From assembly GCF_029504655.1 (NCBI RefSeq), contig NZ_JAQFIL010000001.1:1121001-1185000 (forward strand): a DNA stretch of 64,000 bases, written 5' to 3'. This document shows positions 33,830 through 41,674 of the stretch, piece by piece (position 1 is the stretch's first letter; every line of letters begins with the position of its first letter). The position numbers were made by a program, and so were the translations under genes. The notes beneath the pieces are model-generated. The model did not search any database, had not been told where the DNA came from, and worked only from the letters and a program-made list of their open reading frames with translations. The DNA is from Catalinimonas alkaloidigena (GTDB taxonomy: Bacteria > Bacteroidota > Bacteroidia > Cytophagales > Cyclobacteriaceae).

Positions 33830-35434
33830 ATGAGAACAATAAACAAATATACATTATTAGTACTGCTCATCTTTGTTTTCAGCGCCTGTGGTGAAGATTG
33901 GCTGGATATCAACCAGGACCCCAATAATCCGCAGGATGGTACATTGAACCTGATTTTACCTGCGGCTCAGTCAGCCAAGGCATTTCGTATGACAAGAGAC
34001 ATCAACAAAAATACGATGGTATTTACCCGGCAGATTTACGACCTCAGTGAAAGCCAGTACACTCAGGACCCTACTACTTATTCTAATGACTATGATGGGC
34101 TTTTTGCCAATTCGTTGAAGGAAATGCAGGAAGTCATTGAGCAGGGAACTGAGCAGGAAGCCTGGAACTATGTAGGCGTGGCAAAGATCATGAAAGCCCA
34201 TACCTACTCCATTATGGTTGATCTGTGGGGGGACCTGCCATTCTCTGAGTCATTAAACGGAGAAGAAGTACGCTCTCCGGAGTTTACCTCTGCCAATACC
34301 ATTTACGATGCGCTCCTCACGCTCATAGATGAAGCCCTGACTGATCTGGAGAAAGAGTCTACCCTAACATTGGAAGGGGATTTGATTTATGGAGGTGACC
34401 TGGAGCAGTGGACAATGGCTGCCAATACGCTCAAACTCAGGCTTTATCTGAACCTCAGATTAGTTGATCCACAGAGAGCAACCACTGGTATCAACACATT
34501 GATCAGTGGAGGGAATTTGATTACCGACAATGCAGATGACTACGAATTTCAGTTTGCCAGTTCATTGACACCTAACAATCGCCATCCACTTTATCAGATA
34601 GAGTATGTGGATGGAGATAAGGATTATTACATGAGCAACTATTTTATGTATAACCTGATCAAAAAAGCAGACCCTCGTCTGCCGTTTTATATCTACCGCC
34701 AGGGAAGTGATGACGAGCTGGATTTTGAGACTACCCCTTGTAGTAACCGTACCGACTGTGTATACGGGCTGCTCAGCGCTACTGACTTGGGGGAAGCGGG
34801 AGAAGGCTACATCGGCAGGGATCACGGAGATCCTTCCGGCATCCCCGGTGACAATGAGATCAGGGCTACTTTTGGGGTGTATCCGATTGGTGGGGAATAT
34901 GATGATAATGAGCGGGATGAAGCCGGTCAGGGTGATGGTGGACAAGGAGCAGGCATAATTCCCTACCTCAGCAATGCTATGCGGGCGTTTATGCTGGCAG
35001 AAGCTAAAATTACATTGCCTGGCGTAACAGTAGGTGAAACCGTAGAAGCCTATTTGGAAGAAGGGATACGTGCCTCCATGGGAAAGGTAGAGGCAATAGG
35101 CCTGGCACTGGATGAAGATGCCGAGCCTATGGATGAAGATGCCATTGATGCCTATGTCGCTGATCGTCTACAGGAGTTTAGTGATGCAGAGGGGAATAAT
35201 CTCAAACTGAATGTAGTGATCAAAGAGAAATATTATTCACTCTTTGGCAATGGTATGGAAGCTTTTACCGATCTCCGCAGAACCGGTTTTCCTGCTGATT
35301 TGCCAAATAGCCTTGCTCCGGCAGCTCCATTTCCATTGCGCTTGCCCTACTCTATCACTGAGTTAAATACCAACAGTAACGCGCCATCACCTCCTCCGGC
35401 TTTGGACACACCGATATTTTGGGATATCAACTGA
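33830..35434 (+). CDS. SusD/RagB-family lipoprotein (SusD-like_2 type)
   Basis: A 534-residue lipoprotein with signal and lipobox LIFVFSAC, followed by GEDWLDINQDPNNP, the characteristic start of SusD-like_2 proteins (PF12771). The rest is helix-rich with TPR-like pairs. C-terminal elements IKEKYYSLFGNGMEAFTDLR and SITELNTNSNAPSPPP are typical of the family, where the protein is complete with its substrate-facing domain. It lies 10 bases after the SusC stop and forms the lid of that transporter on the cell surface. An insert rich in acidic residues around residues 340-370 (DDNERDEAGQGDGGQGAG) may bind calcium. Confidence 0.95.
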   Translation: MRTINKYTLLVLLIFVFSACGEDWLDINQDPNNPQDGTLNLILPAAQSAKAFRMTRDINKNTMVFTRQIYDLSESQYTQDPTTYSNDYDGLFANSLKEMQEVIEQGTEQEAWNYVGVAKIMKAHTYSIMVDLWGDLPFSESLNGEEVRSPEFTSANTIYDALLTLIDEALTDLEKESTLTLEGDLIYGGDLEQWTMAANTLKLRLYLNLRLVDPQRATTGINTLISGGNLITDNADDYEFQFASSLTPNNRHPLYQIEYVDGDKDYYMSNYFMYNLIKKADPRLPFYIYRQGSDDELDFETTPCSNRTDCVYGLLSATDLGEAGEGYIGRDHGDPSGIPGDNEIRATFGVYPIGGEYDDNERDEAGQGDGGQGAGIIPYLSNAMRAFMLAEAKITLPGVTVGETVEAYLEEGIRASMGKVEAIGLALDEDAEPMDEDAIDAYVADRLQEFSDAEGNNLKLNVVIKEKYYSLFGNGMEAFTDLRRTGFPADLPNSLAPAAPFPLRLPYSITELNTNSNAPSPPPALDTPIFWDIN

Positions 35435-35464
35435 AGCCAAATTTTCCACTAAGATGAAACTAAG

Positions 35465-36397
35465 ATGAAGAAATATAATATAGTAGCACTTTGTATAGGG
35501 GTATTGGTCTCCTTGAATGCCTGTGAAGAAGAGCGATGGGGAAATATCCCCAATTTGAATGAAAATGTTGGAGCTATTACGCTCATAGATGTCAATGAAG
35601 AGAAGTCTTTTTTCAACGCGCTGAATGCCCTGGAAGGGCAGGAGGTAGAATTTGAAATAGACGTAGATGGCTTTGATGAGACCGATGTAAACACGGTAGA
35701 TATTGAACTGACTTTTACAGAGAAAGACGCCACTACTGATGCCGAAGGTAATCCTGCTGATCTGGCTTATGATCCTGTATTGCTCAAAACGGTTAACACC
35801 TTTCCTTCTACAGTAACTGTTACTGTTGAAGAAGTAATTGCCGCAATTCAGGCGTTTAAACCGGAGTTTACCGTAAAAGACCTTGAGGTGGGAGATAATT
35901 TCAACCTTACTTTCCCAATTAATACCGCTGACGGCAGACGGTTGACCACCGCCCTGAACTCAGACTTATGTCAGGAACCGGTACAGCCCTCATTTGGAGG
36001 TTGTAATGTGACCTGGAGTGTATCCTGTCCTTCCGAAATTCCTGAAGGGACGTATACCGCGGTCACGGATGCTACTTCTACCGATCCCTGTTGTACGGTT
36101 CCACTGGAAGGTTATACATATGAAGTTACCTTAACCGAAGAAGCTCCCGGTGAATATGCGCTGAGTGATATCTACGGTGGAATTTACATTGAATGGTATG
36201 ACGTATACGGCGCTGATAGTGAAGAAAAGCGTACGCTGACAGACGTGTGCAACACCCTTTCAGCATCCTTTAATGATATATTTGGAGGTGGAGTCACCAT
36301 CACCGGCACGTATGACCCTACAACAGGTAGTATTCAACTGGAAGGTAATAATACGTTTGGGGACGTGTGGTCAACTACCTTGACACCAGATGAATAA
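35465..36397 (+). CDS. Cysteine-containing surface lipoprotein, third gene of the SusCD locus
   Basis: A 310-residue lipoprotein with lipobox SLNAC right after a short signal sequence. The mature chain is very acidic and beta-rich. The N-terminal half (to about residue 160) looks like one Ig-like domain. The C-terminal half has about seven cysteines, including a CC pair (TDPCCTVP) and DLCQEP, FGGCNVTW and SVSCPSE, suggesting disulfide bonds. It has no recognised family but occupies the place of SusE/SusF-like or surface glycan-binding proteins, 30 bases after the SusD stop. The role is inferred as an accessory ligand-binding lipoprotein. Confidence 0.75.
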   Translation: MKKYNIVALCIGVLVSLNACEEERWGNIPNLNENVGAITLIDVNEEKSFFNALNALEGQEVEFEIDVDGFDETDVNTVDIELTFTEKDATTDAEGNPADLAYDPVLLKTVNTFPSTVTVTVEEVIAAIQAFKPEFTVKDLEVGDNFNLTFPINTADGRRLTTALNSDLCQEPVQPSFGGCNVTWSVSCPSEIPEGTYTAVTDATSTDPCCTVPLEGYTYEVTLTEEAPGEYALSDIYGGIYIEWYDVYGADSEEKRTLTDVCNTLSASFNDIFGGGVTITGTYDPTTGSIQLEGNNTFGDVWSTTLTPDE

Positions 36398-36423
36398 TCA
36401 TATCTGCCTGTCAGACAAGTTAT

Positions 36424-36532
36424 ATGGAAAACTATACTACGGTACATTTCTGGTTTGTGTCTCACAGACCAGGGCATAGCCGTGGGCTTGTGTCTCACAG
36501 CCCATTTGTACCGTAGTATAATGGAAAACTAT
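36424..36532. repeat. Compact inverted-repeat element with two internal hairpins and flanking 12-bp direct repeats
   Basis: Outer arms TATACTACGGTACA (36433-36446) and TGTACCGTAGTATA (36507-36520) are perfect 14-bp inverted repeats. Inside are two hairpins built on the same core TTGTGTCTCACAG. The first (36450-36472) has a perfect 10-bp stem and loop TCT; the second (36483-36504) has a 9-bp stem with one bulged T and loop TCT. The direct repeat ATGGAAAACTAT flanks both sides (36424-36435 and 36521-36532), overlapping the arms by three bases, which resembles a target duplication. The element may be a MITE or REP/BIME-type palindrome. It sits between the Cys-rich lipoprotein gene and the terminator. 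Confidence 0.75.
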
Positions 36533-36598
36533 GTCTAAGCTATCGCAACGAGGAGATATTTATCTACTGATTAGCTTTGACAAGTTCAAATCAAATAT

Positions 36599-36634
36599 TG
36601 AAAAAGGAAGCCCCGGAGTTTCCTTTTTTCTTTT
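36599..36634 (+). terminator. Intrinsic terminator after the SusCD locus
   Basis: AAAAAGGAA at 36601-36609 pairs with TTCCTTTTT at 36620-36628 around GCCCCGGAGT, and a T-rich tail follows. It lies about 200 bases after the third gene of the locus and 20 bases before the next gene start. Confidence 0.7.
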
Positions 36635-36653
36635 CAATACAAATTTGAGCATC

Positions 36654-37376
36654 ATGAAAACCTTTTTATCCTTATTAATTGTCGCAATAATTTATTCTTC
36701 GGCATATGGGCAACTTGATCCGGGTATTGAGTCTGGAATTTTCCGTTTGGAGAAGGGTACATTTGACAGCCATCAGCTCATGATTGGCAGGAAGCTTCCT
36801 CCCCCGGAGGTAGAGGGAACTTACTATCTCAGCGAAAATTGGCAGGAGGGTAGTTTTGTAATGAAAGACGGAAGAAAGTCAGCCAGGTATCCATTAAGAT
36901 ATGATGTTGAAAATGCGTTACTGGAGATTGACTGGAACGGACAAATTAAAGTGGTCGGAGAAGAACTACTCACTTTATTTATGTGGAAAAATAGTGAGAC
37001 AGACAAAACGCAGACCTTCATCAATGGACAGCGGTTTACTTATGCAGGAGCTGCTTTGTCAGGCTTCCTAGAGCTAATTTATAGTGGCTCAGACACCTTA
37101 CTCTTAAAAACAGAAGCTTATATCAAAGAACCCACCTATGTAGAAGGTTTGGACATGGGAAAAAGAAGCGCTGAAATTCATAAGCGTGACATATTTTATG
37201 TATGTCAGGATGCTAAACTTACTGAAATTAAAAGGCGAAAAGATGTACTAAACGCAGTTGAGCCCTCACAACGCCAGGCGGTCAGGGATTTTATGAAGAA
37301 ATCAAATGTAAAACCAGACAGCAGGGAAGGGCTAAGCAGTCTCTGGCAGTTTTATGAGTCGGAAGTTCAGCCCTAA
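36654..37376 (+). CDS. Secreted protein of unknown function
   Basis: About 240 residues from ATG 36654 (MKTFLSLLIVAIIYSSAYGQ, a clear signal peptide). The frame is open further upstream, but it crosses the terminator hairpin there, so the upstream start at 36531 is rejected. Mature features include ESGIFRLEKGTFDSHQLMIG, PPPEVEGTYYLSENWQEGSF and a C-terminal charged helix. No cysteine pairs or known catalytic motifs are seen. The family is not recognised. Separation from the SusCD locus by a terminator suggests independent expression. Confidence 0.7.
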   Translation: MKTFLSLLIVAIIYSSAYGQLDPGIESGIFRLEKGTFDSHQLMIGRKLPPPEVEGTYYLSENWQEGSFVMKDGRKSARYPLRYDVENALLEIDWNGQIKVVGEELLTLFMWKNSETDKTQTFINGQRFTYAGAALSGFLELIYSGSDTLLLKTEAYIKEPTYVEGLDMGKRSAEIHKRDIFYVCQDAKLTEIKRRKDVLNAVEPSQRQAVRDFMKKSNVKPDSREGLSSLWQFYESEVQP

Positions 37377-37669
37377 GCAGTAGAATAGAGAGGAAGCTGG
37401 TTTTTCCAGAATTAAAACGAACTAAAATTCTGATTCTTAAAAAAAGCTGTGCCCCATCGTAACAAATGCGCCAAGCATTTTAAGCGAATTACAGTCTGAT
37501 TTTGTAAAATCGTTAGATAATCACCCTGGTTTTTGGCAAGAGTTCTAAAAATTACCACAAAGTAGGGGATAGCGTTTTGCGTCTTAAACCGCAATATTTG
37601 TAAAGTAACCTTCAAAAAAACGAATACAATTTTTGACTTTTTTTATTAACCCAATTAACACCACAGCCC

Positions 37670-37972
37670 ATGATTAGAATTAATTTTAGAGAGGACGAAG
37701 TTGAAGCCCTCAAGTTTGAACGCTATCACAATGCGAGTGCCCGTATCCAGCAAAAAATGGAAGCATTGTACCTGAAAAGCAAGGGCCTGCCTCATAATGA
37801 AATATGCCGTATCTGTGAGATATCAAAAACCACTTTGATTACTTATCTGAGAGAGTACCAGAAAGGTGGAATAGACAAGCTGAAATCTGAAACCAAGTAC
37901 AAAGGTAGAGTGAAAGAAGTAAAACCTACCCGTATGGGATACAAGTATATTTCTGAGCAGGCTTATGCCTGA
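37670..37972 (+). mobile_element. IS630-type transposase remnant (N-terminal HTH half only)
   Basis: A 100-residue frame, MIRINFREDEVEALKFERYH, then QQKMEALYLKSKGLPHNEIC and RICEISKTTLITYLREYQKG. This matches the N-terminal winged-helix/HTH part of IS630-like transposases, which are normally near 340 residues. The conserved DDE catalytic part is missing. The frame diverges and stops at 37970, directly before the convergent acyltransferase gene. The preceding AT-rich 290 bases (37377-37669) may include the element's left end, but no terminal inverted repeat pair could be fixed. Confidence 0.65.
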
Positions 37973-37979
37973 AGCCCGC

Positions 37980-38849
37980 TTAGGCTTTAGTAGAAGCAGG
38001 TATCTCTGGTGCCTGCTTTTTTTGTTTCCAGCGGTTATGTGACCATAACCATTCCGCAGGGCGTTCCCGGATCGCCTCCTCAATCAACCTCACATACTGT
38101 TCAGTGATATAATGCGCATCCTGTCTGAAAGGAGGCGCATCTATCACTTTGAAATCTATGCTATAGTACCCACGCTTGATACGCTTCATATTGACCACGA
38201 AGGCCGGTCGCTTCAGCTTATGCGCAATACGTTCAGGTCCTTCATAAAAGCCTGTTTCCTGGTTTAGAAAACTGGTGTAGTGTTGATACTGACTGCTTTT
38301 TGCCCTTTGGTCGGCTACCATAGCGGTAATGCTGACTTTTTTTTGTAGCATCATACTTCGGAAAGAAGTGCGTTTTTCTATGGGCGTGGCCCCGAACCTG
38401 CCCCTGATTTTTCGCATGAGCTGGTCAAAAAAGTTGTTTTTCAGGCGCATATAGACAGCGTCAATATGAAAGGGTAACTGTGCGCTGCATGATACCAACA
38501 TCCATTCCCAGTTTCCCTGATGGGAAGAAAGTCCGATGACTGACTGACCTTTTTCAAAGAAAGGAGTGATAGCTTCGGGATTAAGCAACTGTACTCTTCG
38601 GTTGAGGTCTTCTTTTGAAATCGTTAAGGTTTTTACACATTCTACCACTACATCCCCCAAATGACGGTAGAACTGATTTTTGATCTGATGGAGCTCCTTT
38701 TCAGTTTTTTCAGGAAATGAAGCGCTGAGGTTTTTGAGAATTACCTGTTTGCGGTAACCCACCACATATCTCAGCAAAAAATACATAAAGTCTGAGATCA
38801 GATAGAGTACCGGAAAAGGTAAGTGCGATATGAGTTTAAGGAAGATCAT
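37980..38849 (-). CDS. LpxL/LpxM-like lysophospholipid acyltransferase
   Basis: A 289-residue membrane-associated acyltransferase (lipid A biosynthesis acyltransferase family, PF03279). The N-terminus has a hydrophobic anchor. The acceptor motif HX4E is visible in SSHQGNWEWMLVSC, and later signatures MVADQRAKSS and RPAFVVNMKRIKRGYYSIDF follow the family pattern. LpxL/LpxM enzymes add a secondary acyl chain to Kdo-lipid IVA; Bacteroidota homologues may act on lipid A or on ornithine/other lipids. It is convergent with the IS630 remnant and diverges 93 bases from the epimerase-CBS gene. Its location next to a Kdo-type operon supports an LPS role. Confidence 0.88.
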   Translation of the reverse strand: MIFLKLISHLPFPVLYLISDFMYFLLRYVVGYRKQVILKNLSASFPEKTEKELHQIKNQFYRHLGDVVVECVKTLTISKEDLNRRVQLLNPEAITPFFEKGQSVIGLSSHQGNWEWMLVSCSAQLPFHIDAVYMRLKNNFFDQLMRKIRGRFGATPIEKRTSFRSMMLQKKVSITAMVADQRAKSSQYQHYTSFLNQETGFYEGPERIAHKLKRPAFVVNMKRIKRGYYSIDFKVIDAPPFRQDAHYITEQYVRLIEEAIRERPAEWLWSHNRWKQKKQAPEIPASTKA

Positions 38850-38942
38850 AAAAAGCAGGCGAAATTATAGGTAATCAACGGAAAATGCTGAACTTTGCGG
38901 CATAAAATTTAAGCATAAAAGTATAAGCAAGAGGATAAAGCA

Positions 38943-39950
38943 TTGAAAATTTCCGCATCATTATATTCAAATAAAGTTAAGTCGCTGGAAGAACTGGTAA
39001 AAGAACTGGATGCGCTTAATATTGATTCCTTTCATATTGATTGCAACGATAATCCGGCAGTCTTTGATGATATCGCACAGATCAGGAAGATCAGTGGTAC
39101 ACCCATTGACCTGCATATCATTTCTTCGGAGCCAGAGAAATACCTGGACCAGATTGTACGCCATGAGATAGAGTACGTGCAATTTCAGTATGAGGATATG
39201 CGAGGGAAAAATTTCAGCCTCCCGAAAAACCGTACGCAGTATGGTCTGGCGGTGGTTTCAGATACGCCGCTGGAAATTTTTGAGCAGTATCAGGATCAAT
39301 ATTCCTTTATTCTGCTGATGACGACCACGCCCGGCCAGAGTGGAGGTGTCTTCCGGAAAGACAATTTTAACCGCATTCGCAGATTTGGAAAGATGTTTCC
39401 CGCTAAGAAAATCCATGTGGATGGTGGAGTGAATGATGAAGTCTCTTTTATCCTGAGAAGTATGGGCGTAGATTCTGCGGTATCCGGTTCTTTTTTGGTC
39501 AATCATACCTCTATGGGCGCCGCCCTGATGGGACTTAAAATGCAGGACGTAAGCTCTCACTACCAGGTAAAAGATATAGTCATTGACAAAGAAAATCTTC
39601 CGGTACTGGACATTAACACCTGCACTTTCCCTGAAGTGCTCCAAGCCATAGAAAGCTTTGACCTTGGCTTTACTTTGTTTACAGATAATAGCCAAAAACT
39701 CGCTGGAATTGCGAGTAATGCTGATGTGAGAAGAGGGTTACTCAATAATATTGAAGATTTCAACCAAACCCGTGTGGCTGATGTAGTAAACACTACACCC
39801 ATAAGCATACGGGAAGAGGCCACTATTTCTGATATGCTGGCTTTGGTCACCAGTAAATCATTTCCTATTTTGTTTTTGCCGGTAGTCAACGCAAACCAGC
39901 AACTTACCGGCGCGGTAACATTTAATAACCTAATCAGAGGAGAAGTATGA
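38943..39950 (+). CDS. Ribulose-phosphate 3-epimerase-like TIM barrel fused to two CBS domains
   Basis: A 335-residue fusion. Residues 1-205 form an RPE-like barrel with the metal ligands of that family in place: FHIDC (His and Asp of HxD), IDLHIIS (His), VDGGVN (Asp), together with the phosphate-loop region TTPGQSGGVF and VSGSFLV. Residues 215-335 contain a CBS pair (ITSNADVRRGLL-like IASNADVRRGLL and AVTFNNLIRGEV). RPE domains are rarely fused to CBS; KdsD arabinose-5-phosphate isomerases carry a CBS pair on an SIS domain instead. The stop overlaps the start of the DAHP synthase gene. A pentose-phosphate isomerisation or epimerisation step regulated by nucleotide binding is inferred. Confidence 0.85.
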   Translation: MKISASLYSNKVKSLEELVKELDALNIDSFHIDCNDNPAVFDDIAQIRKISGTPIDLHIISSEPEKYLDQIVRHEIEYVQFQYEDMRGKNFSLPKNRTQYGLAVVSDTPLEIFEQYQDQYSFILLMTTTPGQSGGVFRKDNFNRIRRFGKMFPAKKIHVDGGVNDEVSFILRSMGVDSAVSGSFLVNHTSMGAALMGLKMQDVSSHYQVKDIVIDKENLPVLDINTCTFPEVLQAIESFDLGFTLFTDNSQKLAGIASNADVRRGLLNNIEDFNQTRVADVVNTTPISIREEATISDMLALVTSKSFPILFLPVVNANQQLTGAVTFNNLIRGEV

Positions 39951-40948
39951 TTATTCATCTGAAAGAAAATATAGACGAAATTGAAGCGGTTAAGCTTGCG
40001 GAGCAAAGCAGGTCAGCTTATTACAAAAAGCACGGTCAGTATGTGCTGATCACCTCCTCTTCGGATAAGGAACTTCCTGCTGCCCTGGAATCTGTTGCCG
40101 ACGAATATTTTGTGATGAGCAGTGATATTCAACTGGCGAGCAGGCAGTATAGAGCGCAGGTACGGGAAGTTCAGGTAGGAAAAAACGTGCAACTGGGTGG
40201 TGCTCATGATAATACCCTGCTAATCACCGGCCCCTGTTCTATTGAGTCCAAAGAGCAGATTACCCAAAGTGCGAACTTACTGAAAGAGCTGAACATCACT
40301 ACGCTGCGTGCCGGTTGCTTTAAGCCCAGAACCTCGCCCTACTCTTTTCAGGGATTAGGGATGGAAGGCCTGCGAATGCTGGCTGAAGTACGCGAAGAGT
40401 ACGGACTCAATATTATTACTGAAGTAAGAGATGCCACCCATGTAGATGCGGTCATTGAATATGCGGATATTGTACAGGTAGGCTCCAAGGCTATGTATGA
40501 TCAGGGGATTTTGAGGACTTGTGGCAAAGCGAACAAACCGGTACTGCTGAAAAGACATTTCGGGGCTACTTTGCAGGAGTTTGTACAGGCTGCCGAGTTT
40601 ATTCTTTCCGGAGGTAATGAGCAGGTGATGCTATGCGAAAGAGGGATTCGTACCTTTGAAACCAAAACCCGTTTCTCCTTAGACTTATGTGGAGTAGCTT
40701 ATCTGAAAGAACACACCAACCTGCCGGTAGTGCTTGATCCCAGCCATGCAATGGGGATTGCTTACGGTATTCCTGATTTGACGCGTGCCTGTGTAGCGAT
40801 GGGTGTGGATGGGCTGCTGATAGAAACGCACCCTACGCCTAAAACCGCCAAGTCCGATGCTGCGCAGCAACTTAATCATGATGAGTTCCGTGCCTTGTAT
40901 CGCACCCTTGAGCCCATTGCCGGAGCAATAGGAAGGAGAATTATATAG
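39947..40948 (+). CDS. DAHP synthase type Ibeta-like (3-deoxy-ald-2-ulosonic acid phosphate synthase)
   Basis: A 333-residue enzyme. Residues 1-70 resemble the ferredoxin-like regulatory domain of Thermotoga-type DAHP synthase. The TIM barrel carries ITGPCSIESKEQ, RAGCFKPRTSPYSFQGLG, KPVLLKRHFGAT, MLCERGIRTFE and VLDPSHAMG, which are the PEP- and metal-binding motifs of the KdsA/AroF(Ibeta) family. KdsA itself would have a FGGNCVIES-type motif, so DAHP synthase is the better name. It condenses PEP with erythrose 4-phosphate (AroF) or a related aldose phosphate. It is coupled to the upstream epimerase-CBS gene by a 4-base overlap and lies 107 bases before KdsC. Confidence 0.88.
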   Translation: MIIHLKENIDEIEAVKLAEQSRSAYYKKHGQYVLITSSSDKELPAALESVADEYFVMSSDIQLASRQYRAQVREVQVGKNVQLGGAHDNTLLITGPCSIESKEQITQSANLLKELNITTLRAGCFKPRTSPYSFQGLGMEGLRMLAEVREEYGLNIITEVRDATHVDAVIEYADIVQVGSKAMYDQGILRTCGKANKPVLLKRHFGATLQEFVQAAEFILSGGNEQVMLCERGIRTFETKTRFSLDLCGVAYLKEHTNLPVVLDPSHAMGIAYGIPDLTRACVAMGVDGLLIETHPTPKTAKSDAAQQLNHDEFRALYRTLEPIAGAIGRRII

Positions 40949-41055
40949 TATAATGCGATGCAACACTTTGTTTTAAGGTTCTTATCCTGACCAAAACCAT
41001 AACACTAAGAACTAACGCACTAAAAACTATAAGCACCCAGAACTTTTTTAAACTC

Positions 41056-41541
41056 ATGTTCCTAGAACTCCGCCACATCAAACTTATAGTATTGGATATT
41101 GATGGTACACTTACCGACGGAGGTGTATACATCACCGAGAATGGAGATGAATTCAAAAAATACAATACCAAAGATGGGATGGCCATCAAGCGTCTGATCA
41201 AAAAAGGAATACATATCGCTTTCCTGAGTGCCAGCAGTAGCTTAAGAACGGTGACCAAAAGAGCGGAAATGCTGGGCGTAAAATATTGCTATGTTGGTAA
41301 CCACCCTAAAACCGAAGTGCTACATTCCTGGCTAGAAGAGCTGAAGCTTGAGCTGTCACAGGTACTTTTTATGGGAGATGATATAAACGACCTGGAAATT
41401 ATGAGGAAAGTAGGAGTGTCTGCCTGTCCGGCGGATGCAGTTCCGCATATCAGAGAAGAAGCTAAAATCGTGCTCTCCCGCAAAGGAGGGGATGCCTGCT
41501 TCCGTGAATTAGTTGACCTTTATTTTCCTCTGTTGGATTAG
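41056..41541 (+). CDS. kdsC: KdsC-like 3-deoxy-D-manno-octulosonate 8-phosphate phosphatase
   Basis: A 161-residue HAD phosphatase of the small KdsC class. Motif 1 is VLDIDGTLTDGGVY, motif 2 is FLSASSS, motif 3 is the KTEVL lysine and motif 4 is LFMGDDINDLEIM. ACPADAVPHIREEA near the end is typical of KdsC and of the CMP-sialate synthetase-associated phosphatase. It dephosphorylates a 3-deoxy-ulosonate phosphate, normally Kdo 8-phosphate on the way to LPS inner core. With the DAHP/KdsA-like synthase upstream it forms a plausible two-step route to a deoxy sugar acid. The hairpin terminator downstream ends this unit. Confidence 0.9.
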   Translation: MFLELRHIKLIVLDIDGTLTDGGVYITENGDEFKKYNTKDGMAIKRLIKKGIHIAFLSASSSLRTVTKRAEMLGVKYCYVGNHPKTEVLHSWLEELKLELSQVLFMGDDINDLEIMRKVGVSACPADAVPHIREEAKIVLSRKGGDACFRELVDLYFPLLD

Positions 41542-41591
41542 CATTTTATTTGTATCTTTCTGATGAGGATTTTTTTGCATCGGAAAACAAT

Positions 41592-41614
41592 AAGCATGAG
41601 ATTCATGCTTTTTT
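41592..41614 (+). terminator. Intrinsic terminator after kdsC
   Basis: AAGCATGA (41592-41599), loop GAT, TCATGCTT (41603-41610) and a TTTT tail. It is an 8-bp perfect stem about 50 bases after the kdsC stop. Confidence 0.75.
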
Positions 41615-41674
41615 ACAATAGTAAATCGTCTCTATGATTTCCGGAGGCGTAGCTTTACCGCTAACTTATCGCTA

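Noticed and set aside
36531..36653. Upstream extension of the secreted protein gene
   Set aside because: It would translate through the terminator hairpin and precede a perfect signal peptide at 36654.
39258..40006. Overlapping minus-strand frames across the epimerase-CBS and DAHP synthase genes
   Set aside because: The plus-strand genes explain the region and keep catalytic residues; the antisense products look random.
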